Below, piece by piece: positions 1 to 6,606 of a DNA stretch of 8,991 nucleotides. The notes under the pieces were generated by a model. It was not told where the DNA came from. It worked only from the letters and a program-made list of their open reading frames with translations, and did no database searches. Made by a program: the position numbers and the translations under genes. The stretch is taken from NCBI GenBank assembly GCA_016235915.1, contig JACRIC010000047.1:1-8991 (forward strand). Direction: 5' to 3'. The stretch is from Candidatus Peregrinibacteria bacterium. GTDB taxonomy: Bacteria > Patescibacteriota > Gracilibacteria > UBA1369 > JACRIC01. Every line of letters begins with the position of its first letter. The stretch's first letter is position 1.

Positions 1-599
<599 letters not shown>

Positions 600-718
600 A
601 AGAAATTGCTACTTTACGGAGTGATCCGTAATGACAAAGTGGCTCATAACGGTGGAGTCTTCATTTGTTTTTTGGTTTGAGAATTTTTTGCCTTCGGTCT
701 CAGCGAAAAAATTTGCTT

Positions 719-733
719 GAGGACCAGAAAATG
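719..733 (+). promoter_or_regulatory. Shine-Dalgarno-like site and ATG out of frame with the endonuclease
   Basis: GAGG (719-722) lies 8 nt before ATG731, the only clear Shine-Dalgarno arrangement in the window. The reading frame from ATG731 runs only to 931 (66 codons) and resembles nothing I recognise after its first residues. The endonuclease frame is entered only from GTG748. The site may be a remnant of the original start or may feed ribosomes to the GTG. Confidence 0.4.
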
Positions 734-747
734 AGTAAGATAATACC

Positions 748-1197
748 GTGGGAAGTCGATCTAAAACTTGTTGTGCTTATATTGCCGGTTTTCTGGATGG
801 CGATGGGAGTCTTATGCTTCAAATTAAGAAGCGCAGAGATGGAAAAAATAAATTCCGTTTCATGGCTACCATTTGTTTCTATCAAGATATCCGGCATGAA
901 GCAGAGCTTTGTTGGATTCGTAATCAGTTGAATATTGGCTATCTTTCTCGAAGAAATGATGGCATGTCTGAATTGAGGATAAATGGATATCGTCAAATAA
1001 AGAGAGTGCTCGAAAAACTTTTGCCTTATATAAGGTTTAAGCGAGTTCAGGCTCGAGCTTTATTGCGCGCATGTCATATTTTGAATCAAAAGACTTTGAA
1101 GAATTTATCAGAGAGTCGTTTAAAAAAGCTTGTTGAATTTATTATGATTATTCAACAAGAAAAAAACGAACCCAAGAAGAGTTTTATACAATTTTAG
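748..1197 (+). CDS. LAGLIDADG homing endonuclease, I-CreI-like, intron-encoded
   Basis: The 149-residue product carries one LAGLIDADG motif, AYIAGFLDGDGS, at residues 10-21, with Asp19 as the expected metal-binding catalytic residue. Overall length and layout (basic KKRR stretch after the motif, a YIRFK-type motif near residues 94-98, a helical C-terminus) resemble the homodimeric I-CreI class. By family knowledge such a protein would cut the intronless 23S allele at the insertion site and spread the intron. GTG748 is taken as start because TAA at 736 closes this frame upstream. That GTG has no good ribosome binding site, whereas an out-of-frame ATG at 731 does (GAGG at 719-722, 8 nt before). 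One lost base between about 748 and 775 would explain this, so the gene may be slightly decayed or may have lost its original N-terminus. The motif itself is intact. Confidence 0.85.
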   Translation: MGSRSKTCCAYIAGFLDGDGSLMLQIKKRRDGKNKFRFMATICFYQDIRHEAELCWIRNQLNIGYLSRRNDGMSELRINGYRQIKRVLEKLLPYIRFKRVQARALLRACHILNQKTLKNLSESRLKKLVEFIMIIQQEKNEPKKSFIQF

Positions 1198-1354
1198 GTT
1201 TGACCCCGTAACGACTTGTTTCTTTATAAAAAAGAAACAGATTCTTTTAAATTGGAAAGCCCGCAAGGGCAGATTTAAAGGGATAATACGCCACCATCCT
1301 GAAAATTGAGGATGAAGGTATAGTCTACTCTCCTAGAAATAGGGGGCGAAAGTG

Positions 1355-1585
<231 letters not shown>

Positions 1586-1652
1586 ATCTAAGATTTTTCA
1601 CATTTAACTAACAATTTGCGGAAATAAAACTTGGGGCTTAAAAAGGCCTCAT
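1586..1652 (+). other. 23S-5S internal transcribed spacer
   Basis: This 67-nt AT-rich spacer contains no tRNA. A small hairpin, GGGGC (1633-1637) with GCCTC (1646-1650), lies just before the 5S gene and may take part in processing. Confidence 0.7.
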
Positions 1653-1766
1653 CTTGGCAACTTTTCTGGAAGGGGTACACCTGTTCCCATCCCGAACACA
1701 GCAGTTAAGCCTTCCAAGGCCGATGATAGTGCTCTTTGTAGAGTGTGAAAGTAGGTAGTTGCCAAG
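1653..1766 (+). rRNA. rrf: 5S rRNA
   Basis: A 114-nt 5S rRNA. Its closing helix I is a perfect 10-bp pairing of CTTGGCAACT (1653-1662) with AGTTGCCAAG (1757-1766). Inside are the conserved loop sequences GGGGTACACCTGTTCCCATC (1672-1691) and CCGAACACAGCAGTTAAGCC (1692-1711), which form the helix II/III region. It is co-oriented with the 23S gene at normal spacing, so it is the last gene of the rRNA operon. Confidence 0.97.
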
Positions 1767-1779
1767 TTGAAACCTTTTT

Positions 1780-1903
1780 AAAAACTCTGCAAATTGTGCA
1801 CTGCTTCGTCAACTGCTCCGTTCCCTCGTCGCCGTACCAAATAAGTACGGCTCCGTCGGGAACGGCTTGTTTCCTAGCATTGCAACAATTTGCAGAGTTT
1901 TTT
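1780..1903. terminator. Large nested inverted repeat, probable bidirectional terminator
   Basis: The outer arms AAAAACTCTGCAAATTGT (1780-1797) and their complement (1886-1903) pair over 18 bp and end in a T-run on either strand. GCA after the left arm and TGC before the right arm continue the pairing after a 1-nt bulge. Inside are two further perfect stems: CCGTTCCC (1818-1825) with GGGAACGG (1858-1865), and GCCGTAC (1831-1837) with GTACGGC (1845-1851) around a 7-nt loop. The whole forms one long interrupted hairpin. It sits between the 5S gene and the converging traC-like gene, so termination on both strands is the simplest role. It is much larger than an ordinary intrinsic terminator and could also be a mobile or dispersed repeat. 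Confidence 0.7.
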
Positions 1904-1970
1904 GATTGTGCCTGCACAGTTTACCCCGATCTTGTCGAAAAAGGGCGACGACGTTGTTTTCTCATTTTTC
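1904..1970. other. Intergenic stretch between large hairpin and traC-like gene
   Basis: No gene is seen. Two small hairpins occur: TGTG/CACA at 1907-1918, and GTCG (1934-1937) with CGAC (1946-1949). Neither has a clear function. Confidence 0.5.
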
Positions 1971-2672
1971 TTATTCTGAGATTTCTTCGTCCTTCACAAT
2001 ATCAAATTTTTCTGCATCTTCGACTTTCTCGAATCGAGAAGAATCTGGATTGTAGATTTTATAAAAGAGTTCGATAAGTTTTTGCGTTGTCAGCTGTTCT
2101 ACCTTGAGTCCACACTGCTCCAGTGCGCTTTTTGCGATATTGATACGTTGAGAGAGGCCTTTTCGAAGCTCTTCGTGTTCGCTGTGACGTCGGCGAATTT
2201 CGGCAGTCGTGTCTTGCGGTCGCATCCATGCGAGAAATTTTTGAAAAAGATTCATTTTTTGCGCTCGGTACGGATCATACGGCACCACCACCAAAAATTC
2301 TTTTTCCATGATATTCGCGTATTCAATAAGTTTTTGGATGTATTCCGCGTATTCAAATGTTTGTTTTTTCAACAGGCTATTTTTTTGTTTTTCGCCGAGT
2401 TTTTTGAGGTTGTCGATGTAGTGGTCAATATCGAGTTTTCTTGATCGAATCACAATTTGAATCGGAAATTCGAGCGTGTTTAAAAAGCTTTGATACGAAT
2501 AAATGATTGAATTTTGTTCCGCTTCGGATTTCAGATTAAAGTTAATGCTTGACGTTTTAAAAATTGCTCTCAATCCTCCATTTTTCAATATCATGATGTT
2601 GTCGCGTATTTCCGCGATGCGAAGATGGGTCTGCGTGCTTGCAATTTGTTCTTTTTTTGTGGTATGGGTCAT
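1971..2672 (-). CDS. TraC/VirB4 N-terminal-like protein, ATPase domain absent
   Basis: A 233-residue, probably cytoplasmic or membrane-peripheral protein. Residues about 20-90 have the pattern of the N-terminal domain of TraC/VirB4-type conjugation ATPases: IMILKNGGLRAIFKTSS, then an alternating segment ending EFPIQIVIRSRKLDIDHYI. A charged, coiled-coil-like region follows (about 88-122), then a strand KEFLVVVPYD (124-133) and a charged helical tail. There is no Walker A or B motif, so it has no ATPase activity of its own. In Candidate Phyla Radiation genomes, to my recollection, this module is a separate gene between prgI and a VirB4-like ATPase gene. Here the expected ATPase position is taken by the rRNA operon. 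The start ATG overlaps the prgI stop as ATGA, indicating translational coupling. Family assignment rests on pattern recognition and gene order. Confidence 0.65.
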   Translation of the reverse strand: MTHTTKKEQIASTQTHLRIAEIRDNIMILKNGGLRAIFKTSSINFNLKSEAEQNSIIYSYQSFLNTLEFPIQIVIRSRKLDIDHYIDNLKKLGEKQKNSLLKKQTFEYAEYIQKLIEYANIMEKEFLVVVPYDPYRAQKMNLFQKFLAWMRPQDTTAEIRRRHSEHEELRKGLSQRINIAKSALEQCGLKVEQLTTQKLIELFYKIYNPDSSRFEKVEDAEKFDIVKDEEISE

Positions 2673-3097
2673 GTGTGTGAATCAATGAGTTTTGACAGAT
2701 TTTCAATATCCGCGCTGGTTGGTTTTCTCGATGTTTTTCCAATATTTTCGAAATTATTTTTTTTGGTTTTTATTTCTGGCGCAAATGCTGAAATAAAGAT
2801 GTCTCCTGTTTGTTTTTGCCATTTTTTTTGTCGCGGTAAAAAGAAATGCAGGATGAGCATAAGGAGATATTTAAAAAATGAAAGATTGTGAATTTTTACA
2901 AAGGCGAATGCGATGGTGATTCCGGCTACGAAGATGACTGGAGGGAGCCATATTTCCATGAAGTATTGTTTCCCAAGCGTAATATAGATTGAGTAGCCGA
3001 TGGCGCCTCCCACGCCGCAGATAATGAGTTGTTTTAAGGTTAATGGCCCCACGATATGGTCTTCTCTTTGCACGTCTTGTGGGATTTTAAATTGCAT
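2669..3097 (-). CDS. PrgI family membrane protein
   Basis: A 142-residue protein starting MQFKIPQDVQREDHIVGPLT, the characteristic N-terminus of PrgI-family proteins linked to type IV secretion systems. Transmembrane helices lie at about 22-41 and 49-67, with a third hydrophobic, possibly amphipathic segment at 72-88 ending LPRQKKW. The C-terminal 50 residues are polar and Lys/Asn/Ser-rich. An in-frame ATG exists at 3205, but the extra 36 residues do not fit the family and would place the start upstream of a good promoter, so 3097 is preferred. No Shine-Dalgarno sequence precedes it. The gene leads a two-gene operon with the traC-like gene (ATGA overlap) and diverges from lepA. The proteins probably form part of an envelope-spanning secretion or pilus assembly complex; the substrate is unknown. 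Confidence 0.8.
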   Translation of the reverse strand: MQFKIPQDVQREDHIVGPLTLKQLIICGVGGAIGYSIYITLGKQYFMEIWLPPVIFVAGITIAFAFVKIHNLSFFKYLLMLILHFFLPRQKKWQKQTGDIFISAFAPEIKTKKNNFENIGKTSRKPTSADIENLSKLIDSHT

Positions 3098-3122
3098 GAT
3101 TTGGGTTCGGAAATATCCAGTT

Positions 3123-3151
3123 ATTTTAGCATAATTTTTATTTTTGAGCAA
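3123..3151 (-). promoter_or_regulatory. Extended -10 promoter for prgI operon
   Basis: On the minus strand a -35 element TTGCTC (3151-3146) is separated by exactly 17 nt from the -10 element TAAAAT (3128-3123), preceded by TGC as in extended -10 promoters. The predicted transcription start near 3116 leaves a leader of about 19 nt before ATG3097. This position supports the shorter prgI start. Confidence 0.6.
3130..3135 (+). promoter_or_regulatory. Possible -10 element for lepA
   Basis: CATAAT matches the -10 consensus at five of six positions and lies 35 nt before the lepA start. No good -35 sits at normal distance. It almost abuts the divergent prgI -10, so the two promoters would compete for polymerase. 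Confidence 0.3.
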
Positions 3152-3170
3152 TGTCTGATACATTTGAATC

Positions 3171-4976
3171 ATGTCTGACATTTCACTCATTCGTAATTTT
3201 TGCATTATCGCTCATATCGATCATGGTAAATCTACTCTTGCCGATCGACTTTTGGAGCAAACCGGCACCATCGATAAGCGTGACATGAAGCACGCTCAAA
3301 TGCTCGATACCATGGAGCTCGAGCAGGAGCGGGGCATTACCATCAAACTTCAGCCAGTTCGTATGAATTGGAATGGATATATTTTGAATTTGATTGATAC
3401 TCCCGGGCATGTGGATTTTTCGTATGAAGTGTCGCGGAGTATCGCGGCTTGTGAAGGCGCGATACTCGTGGTGGATGCGACGCAGGGTATCGAGGCTCAG
3501 ACACTGGCCAATCTTTATCTCGCGTTGGAGCACAATTTTGCCATTATTCCGGTTTTGAATAAGATTGATCTCCCCAATGCTGATGTGGAAAGAAGAGCCA
3601 ATGAGATTGAGGCGGTTTTTGGAATTCCGAAAGAAGAAATTGTATCGATTTCCGCCAAAAACGGCACCAATGTGGATATGCTTTTGCAACGGATTGTAGA
3701 CAAATTTCCGCCTCCGCGTGGAATTTTTGACAAGGAAACCAAAGCGCTTATTTTCGATTCGGTTTATGACAGTTATAAAGGTGTTGTGGCGTATGTTCGT
3801 CTCATGCAGGGAAGTGTGGCGCGAGGCGATCGCGTAACGTTTCTGAGTGTGCAACGCACGATTGAAGTCCTTGAAGTCGGTTATTTTAAACCGCAATATC
3901 TCCCGACCGAGAGGCTCTATCCGGGAGAAGTCGGTTATATTGTTACGGGACTGAAAGAAGTTTCTGAGGCGAGGGTCGGGGATACGGTGTGGAGACCCGA
4001 TCCCGAAATGAAAATTGATCCAATGAAAGCCATTCCTTTGCCGGGCTATCGGCAAGTCAAACCTTTTGTTTTTGCGAGTATTTTTTGTGTGGACGGAGAT
4101 AATTATCCACTGCTTCGCGACGCGCTGAATAAGCTTCGTTTAAACGATGCGGCTTTGAGTTTCGAGCCTGAAACAGCCGGAGCTTTGGGACATGGTTTTC
4201 GCTGTGGTTTTCTTGGCCTCCTTCACATGGAAATTGTTCAGGAGCGGCTCGAACGCGAGTATGATCTGAGTCTGGTGATTACGGCTCCAAGCGTTTCTTA
4301 TCAGGTTGTTTTGACGGGAGAGACTGAAGTTCTGACGCTTTCTAATCCTTCTTTGCTTCCCGATCGGACCAAGATTGAAAAAACGCTCGAACCTTGGGTA
4401 AAAGTTGAAGTCCTGACTCCGAAAGAATATGTCGGCGGCGTTATGCAATTGGTGCAGGAAAAACGGGGTATTTCAAAAAACATGCAATATTTGGATGAAA
4501 TGCGGGTTATTTTGGCGTTTGAATTGCCTTTGGCTTCCATTGTTCTTGATTTTTATGACCGACTGAAAACGATTTCTTCGGGTTACGCGTCCATGAATTA
4601 CGAATTTTTGAATTATCGGGCTTCAGACCTTGTGAAGATGGACATCTTGATTGCCGGAGAGCTCGTGGATTCGCTCTCTATTATTATTCATCGGGATGAG
4701 GCGTATCGGGCAGGAAGTTCGATTACCAAGAAGCTCAAAGAGCTTATTCCCAAGACGATGTTTGAAATCGCGATTCAGGCGGCCATTGGCTCGAAAATTA
4801 TCGCCCGAGAAAGTATAAGCGCCATGCGAAAAGATGTTACCGCGAAGCTCTATGGCGGCGACAGGACGCGAAAAGATAAACTTCTCAAAAAGCAAAAGGC
4901 CGGTAAGAAGCGCATGAAAATGGTTGGGCGCGTAGAACTGCCGCAAGAAGTTTTTTTAGCGGTTTTGCAACGGTGA
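3171..4976 (+). CDS. lepA: Elongation factor 4 (LepA), ribosome-associated GTPase
   Basis: A 601-residue translational GTPase of full family length (E. coli 599). EF4/LepA acts on the ribosome, reported as a back-translocase or as a factor in initiation and 30S assembly. GTPase motifs are intact: G1 AHIDHGKS (14-21), G2 region RGITIK (54-59), G3 DTPGH (76-80), G4 NKID (130-133), G5 SAKNG (161-165). EF-G-like domains II, III and V follow, then the LepA-specific C-terminal domain with the diagnostic [20 protein letters not shown] stretch (near 569-588) and the ending [11 protein letters not shown]. The start at 3171 gives the usual N-terminus with I-R-N-F before the G1 motif. No Shine-Dalgarno sequence is visible. 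The gene diverges from prgI and ends with TGA, directly followed by the promoter of the next operon. Its substrate is the same ribosome whose factor-binding loop carries the intron in this window. Confidence 0.97.
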   Translation: MSDISLIRNFCIIAHIDHGKSTLADRLLEQTGTIDKRDMKHAQMLDTMELEQERGITIKLQPVRMNWNGYILNLIDTPGHVDFSYEVSRSIAACEGAILVVDATQGIEAQTLANLYLALEHNFAIIPVLNKIDLPNADVERRANEIEAVFGIPKEEIVSISAKNGTNVDMLLQRIVDKFPPPRGIFDKETKALIFDSVYDSYKGVVAYVRLMQGSVARGDRVTFLSVQRTIEVLEVGYFKPQYLPTERLYPGEVGYIVTGLKEVSEARVGDTVWRPDPEMKIDPMKAIPLPGYRQVKPFVFASIFCVDGDNYPLLRDALNKLRLNDAALSFEPETAGALGHGFRCGFLGLLHMEIVQERLEREYDLSLVITAPSVSYQVVLTGETEVLTLSNPSLLPDRTKIEKTLEPWVKVEVLTPKEYVGGVMQLVQEKRGISKNMQYLDEMRVILAFELPLASIVLDFYDRLKTISSGYASMNYEFLNYRASDLVKMDILIAGELVDSLSIIIHRDEAYRAGSSITKKLKELIPKTMFEIAIQAAIGSKIIARESISAMRKDVTAKLYGGDRTRKDKLLKKQKAGKKRMKMVGRVELPQEVFLAVLQR

Positions 4977-4977
4977 T

Positions 4978-5006
4978 TTGGAAAAAATGTCTGTTTATGT
5001 TAGAAT
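4978..5006 (+). promoter_or_regulatory. Extended -10 promoter for the binding protein/phosphatase operon
   Basis: TTGGAA (4978-4983, four of six consensus bases) is separated by 17 nt from TAGAAT (5001-5006, five of six), preceded by TGT in the extended -10 position. It begins one base after the lepA stop, so the downstream operon can be expressed independently. The predicted start near 5013 gives a leader of about 24 nt with no Shine-Dalgarno sequence. Confidence 0.65.
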
Positions 5007-5036
5007 GATGAGATCAAAAACGCATTTTTTCGTGTC

Positions 5037-6599
5037 ATGCATTCGAAAGCCCATTTTTTCAAAATAGTCGGTGTTTTCCTTTTTTTTGTTATTTTTGCCA
5101 TTCTTTCCATTCAAATTTTTGCTCCGACCACGTATGAAAATTTGAAAAACCGTTTCCTTTCGCAATTTCAACCGAAAATTTCGCAGGAAGAAGAATTGGT
5201 TATTGCCTTTCCCGATGTGATTGCTTCTTTTGATCCGGCTTCTTATAAAGCTTCGGATCGCAGTCGTTTGGTGAATATGTATGAAACGCTGGTTCGCATG
5301 GATTCGTCTTTGACTCTTGAGCCGAGCTTGGCGCTTTCATGGGGATTTTCTACTGATACTGTTTTAGAATTTCATTTGAGACCCGGCGTATCTTTTCATG
5401 ATGGGACGCTTCTCACCGCAGAGGATGTCCGATCCAGCATCGAATATGCGAAAAATGCTCCGAATTCCGAAGTCAGTTATCTTGTTTCGACCATTTCGAG
5501 CATTGAGACGCCGGATTCCTCGACGGTTCGCATTATTACTGATTTTCCTGACCCGCTTCTTCTTCAGAAGCTGACAGCCATTTTCATTTTTCCTAAAAAA
5601 AATATTGCCACGATTTCGAAAACTCCTGTCGGCACCGGCGCGTATATTTGGAAGCGGTATGATAAGGAAAAAGGAGATCTGGAACTTCAGCGTTTTTCTG
5701 ATTATTGGGGTTCTTCTCCCAAGTTTCGTTATGTTGTTTTGCGCGGAATTCCTGATCGAGAAGAGCGTTTTTCTGCCATTTCCACAGGAGGAGCGGATAT
5801 TTTGACAGCGGTTCCCGGATATTTGGCTTCTTCTTTGTCAGCGTACGATCTTGATTTGAAGGTTATTCCGAGTTTGGAGGTGAATTTTTTAGCGTTTTCT
5901 TTTCGTCCGGAGAGTATTTTTTCTAAAAAAGAGGCTCGGGAGGCCGTGTTACATGCGATCGATCGGACGGAACTTTTGAAGTTTGCAGGTGATTCCATTG
6001 AGCCGGCAAATCAGTTTGTGAGTCGGGGTGTTTTTGGCTACCGTGCGGATATTTCCAATCGTGAATATGATTTGGAAAAAGCGAAAACACTCATGCGAAG
6101 TATTGAGAGTTTTGTGCGTATTCAGATTTCCGTTGATCTTCCGATGGGTTTTGAGGCTTTGGGAAGATATATTGAAGATCAACTCTATCTTATTGGGTTT
6201 GATCCGGATGTGCAGTATCTTTCGGTATCGGATCTGACGGAAAAAGTTATGAGCGGTAAAAGTGATTTCTATCTTTTTGGTTTTCGGTCAGAACTTGGTG
6301 ATGCCAATGATTTTTTTTCAGCGGTGGCGCATAGTCGCGGTTCGGATATTTCTCGTTTTGGCGTTTTTAATGGTTCTTTTTATCAAAATTCTCATGTTGA
6401 TGAGCTTATTACCGAAAGTTCTCGCACTCTGGATACCTTCAAACGCAGTGAAAAACTTCAGGAGATCATGAAAATTCTTGTAGAAGATGATATGCTGGGT
6501 ATTCCACTTTTTGAATCGAAAGTGATGTATGCCGTTCGGCGCGGTGTTCATTTTGAACCGAGGGTTGACGGATATGTTCTCGCCCGTGATATTTTTTAA
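5037..6599 (+). CDS. Family 5 extracellular solute-binding protein (DppA/OppA-like), membrane-anchored
   Basis: A 520-residue protein of the family that binds peptides, nickel or oligosaccharides for ABC importers. An uncleaved-looking N-terminal transmembrane helix spans about 8-28. No lipobox cysteine follows, so it is probably a signal-anchored rather than a lipid-anchored protein. The family 5 signature is clear at about 82-131: MYETLVRMD, LEPSLALSW, then EFHLRPGVSFHDGTLLTAEDV. The typical later segments are present too: PVGTGAYIWKRYD (near 197-209), a DYWG motif (about 222-225), VNFLAFSF (near 282-289), and AREAVLHAIDR (near 300-310). Length is normal. No permease or ATPase gene is adjacent. 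Instead a sensor phosphatase follows by 7 nt, so a role as a ligand-sensing partner is plausible but inferred. Ligand unknown. The start is the first ATG after the promoter and is uncertain because no ribosome binding site is visible. Confidence 0.88.
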   Translation: MHSKAHFFKIVGVFLFFVIFAILSIQIFAPTTYENLKNRFLSQFQPKISQEEELVIAFPDVIASFDPASYKASDRSRLVNMYETLVRMDSSLTLEPSLALSWGFSTDTVLEFHLRPGVSFHDGTLLTAEDVRSSIEYAKNAPNSEVSYLVSTISSIETPDSSTVRIITDFPDPLLLQKLTAIFIFPKKNIATISKTPVGTGAYIWKRYDKEKGDLELQRFSDYWGSSPKFRYVVLRGIPDREERFSAISTGGADILTAVPGYLASSLSAYDLDLKVIPSLEVNFLAFSFRPESIFSKKEAREAVLHAIDRTELLKFAGDSIEPANQFVSRGVFGYRADISNREYDLEKAKTLMRSIESFVRIQISVDLPMGFEALGRYIEDQLYLIGFDPDVQYLSVSDLTEKVMSGKSDFYLFGFRSELGDANDFFSAVAHSRGSDISRFGVFNGSFYQNSHVDELITESSRTLDTFKRSEKLQEIMKILVEDDMLGIPLFESKVMYAVRRGVHFEPRVDGYVLARDIF

Positions 6600-6606
6600 A
6601 TTGTCC

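Larger units (their letters stand above)
600..1354 (+). ncRNA. Group I-type self-splicing intron in the 23S sarcin-ricin loop
   Basis: Removing these 755 nt joins CTCCTAGT to ACGAGAGGACC and restores the universal sarcin-ricin sequence, which places the insertion between E. coli U2656 and A2657. The last exon base is T and the last intron base is G, as in group I introns. The junction can slide by one A. Visible elements: possible P1, TAGT (596-599) with GCTA (608-611), including a U.G at the splice site; P2-like hairpin 615-630, 6 bp with GTGA loop; P3-like GTGGC (639-643) with GCCAC (1290-1294); hairpin 1217-1239 (9 bp); long stem 1244-1252/1273-1281 around a GCAA hairpin (1259-1270); P8-like hairpin 1295-1314; an S-element match AAGGTATAGTCT (1315-1326); and P9-like hairpin 1330-1345 with GAAA loop. 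P7 is only weakly pairable (around 1281-1285 with 1321-1326), so the subgroup is not assigned. The intron ORF lies between the two P3 strands. Confidence 0.85.

Noticed and set aside
600..1354. Archaeal-type bulge-helix-bulge rRNA intron
   Set aside because: Ends follow the group I rule (U before, G last), GNRA-capped hairpins and an S-like element are present, and no bulge-helix-bulge is evident at the junction.
1586..1652. tRNA gene in the 23S-5S spacer
   Set aside because: The 67-nt AT-rich spacer has no cloverleaf or T-loop sequence.
1745..2077. Plus-strand reading frame over the 5S end and the large hairpin
   Set aside because: It spans the 5S 3' end, an inverted repeat and the antisense of the traC-like gene; no protein-like pattern.
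3097..3205. N-terminal extension of prgI to ATG3205
   Set aside because: It would overlap lepA, lie upstream of the best promoter, and add 36 residues before the canonical PrgI N-terminus.
3183..4055. Minus-strand reading frame of 290 codons
   Set aside because: It is the antisense of lepA, which is unambiguous in the other strand.
2669..4976. Reassigned UGA codon (glycine code) as in Gracilibacteria
   Set aside because: TGA ends both prgI and lepA exactly where the families end, and no in-frame TGA is needed in any gene.
6529..6606. Upstream start of the phosphatase at ATG6529
   Set aside because: It would overlap the binding-protein gene by 71 nt and add residues before a normal TM-first N-terminus.
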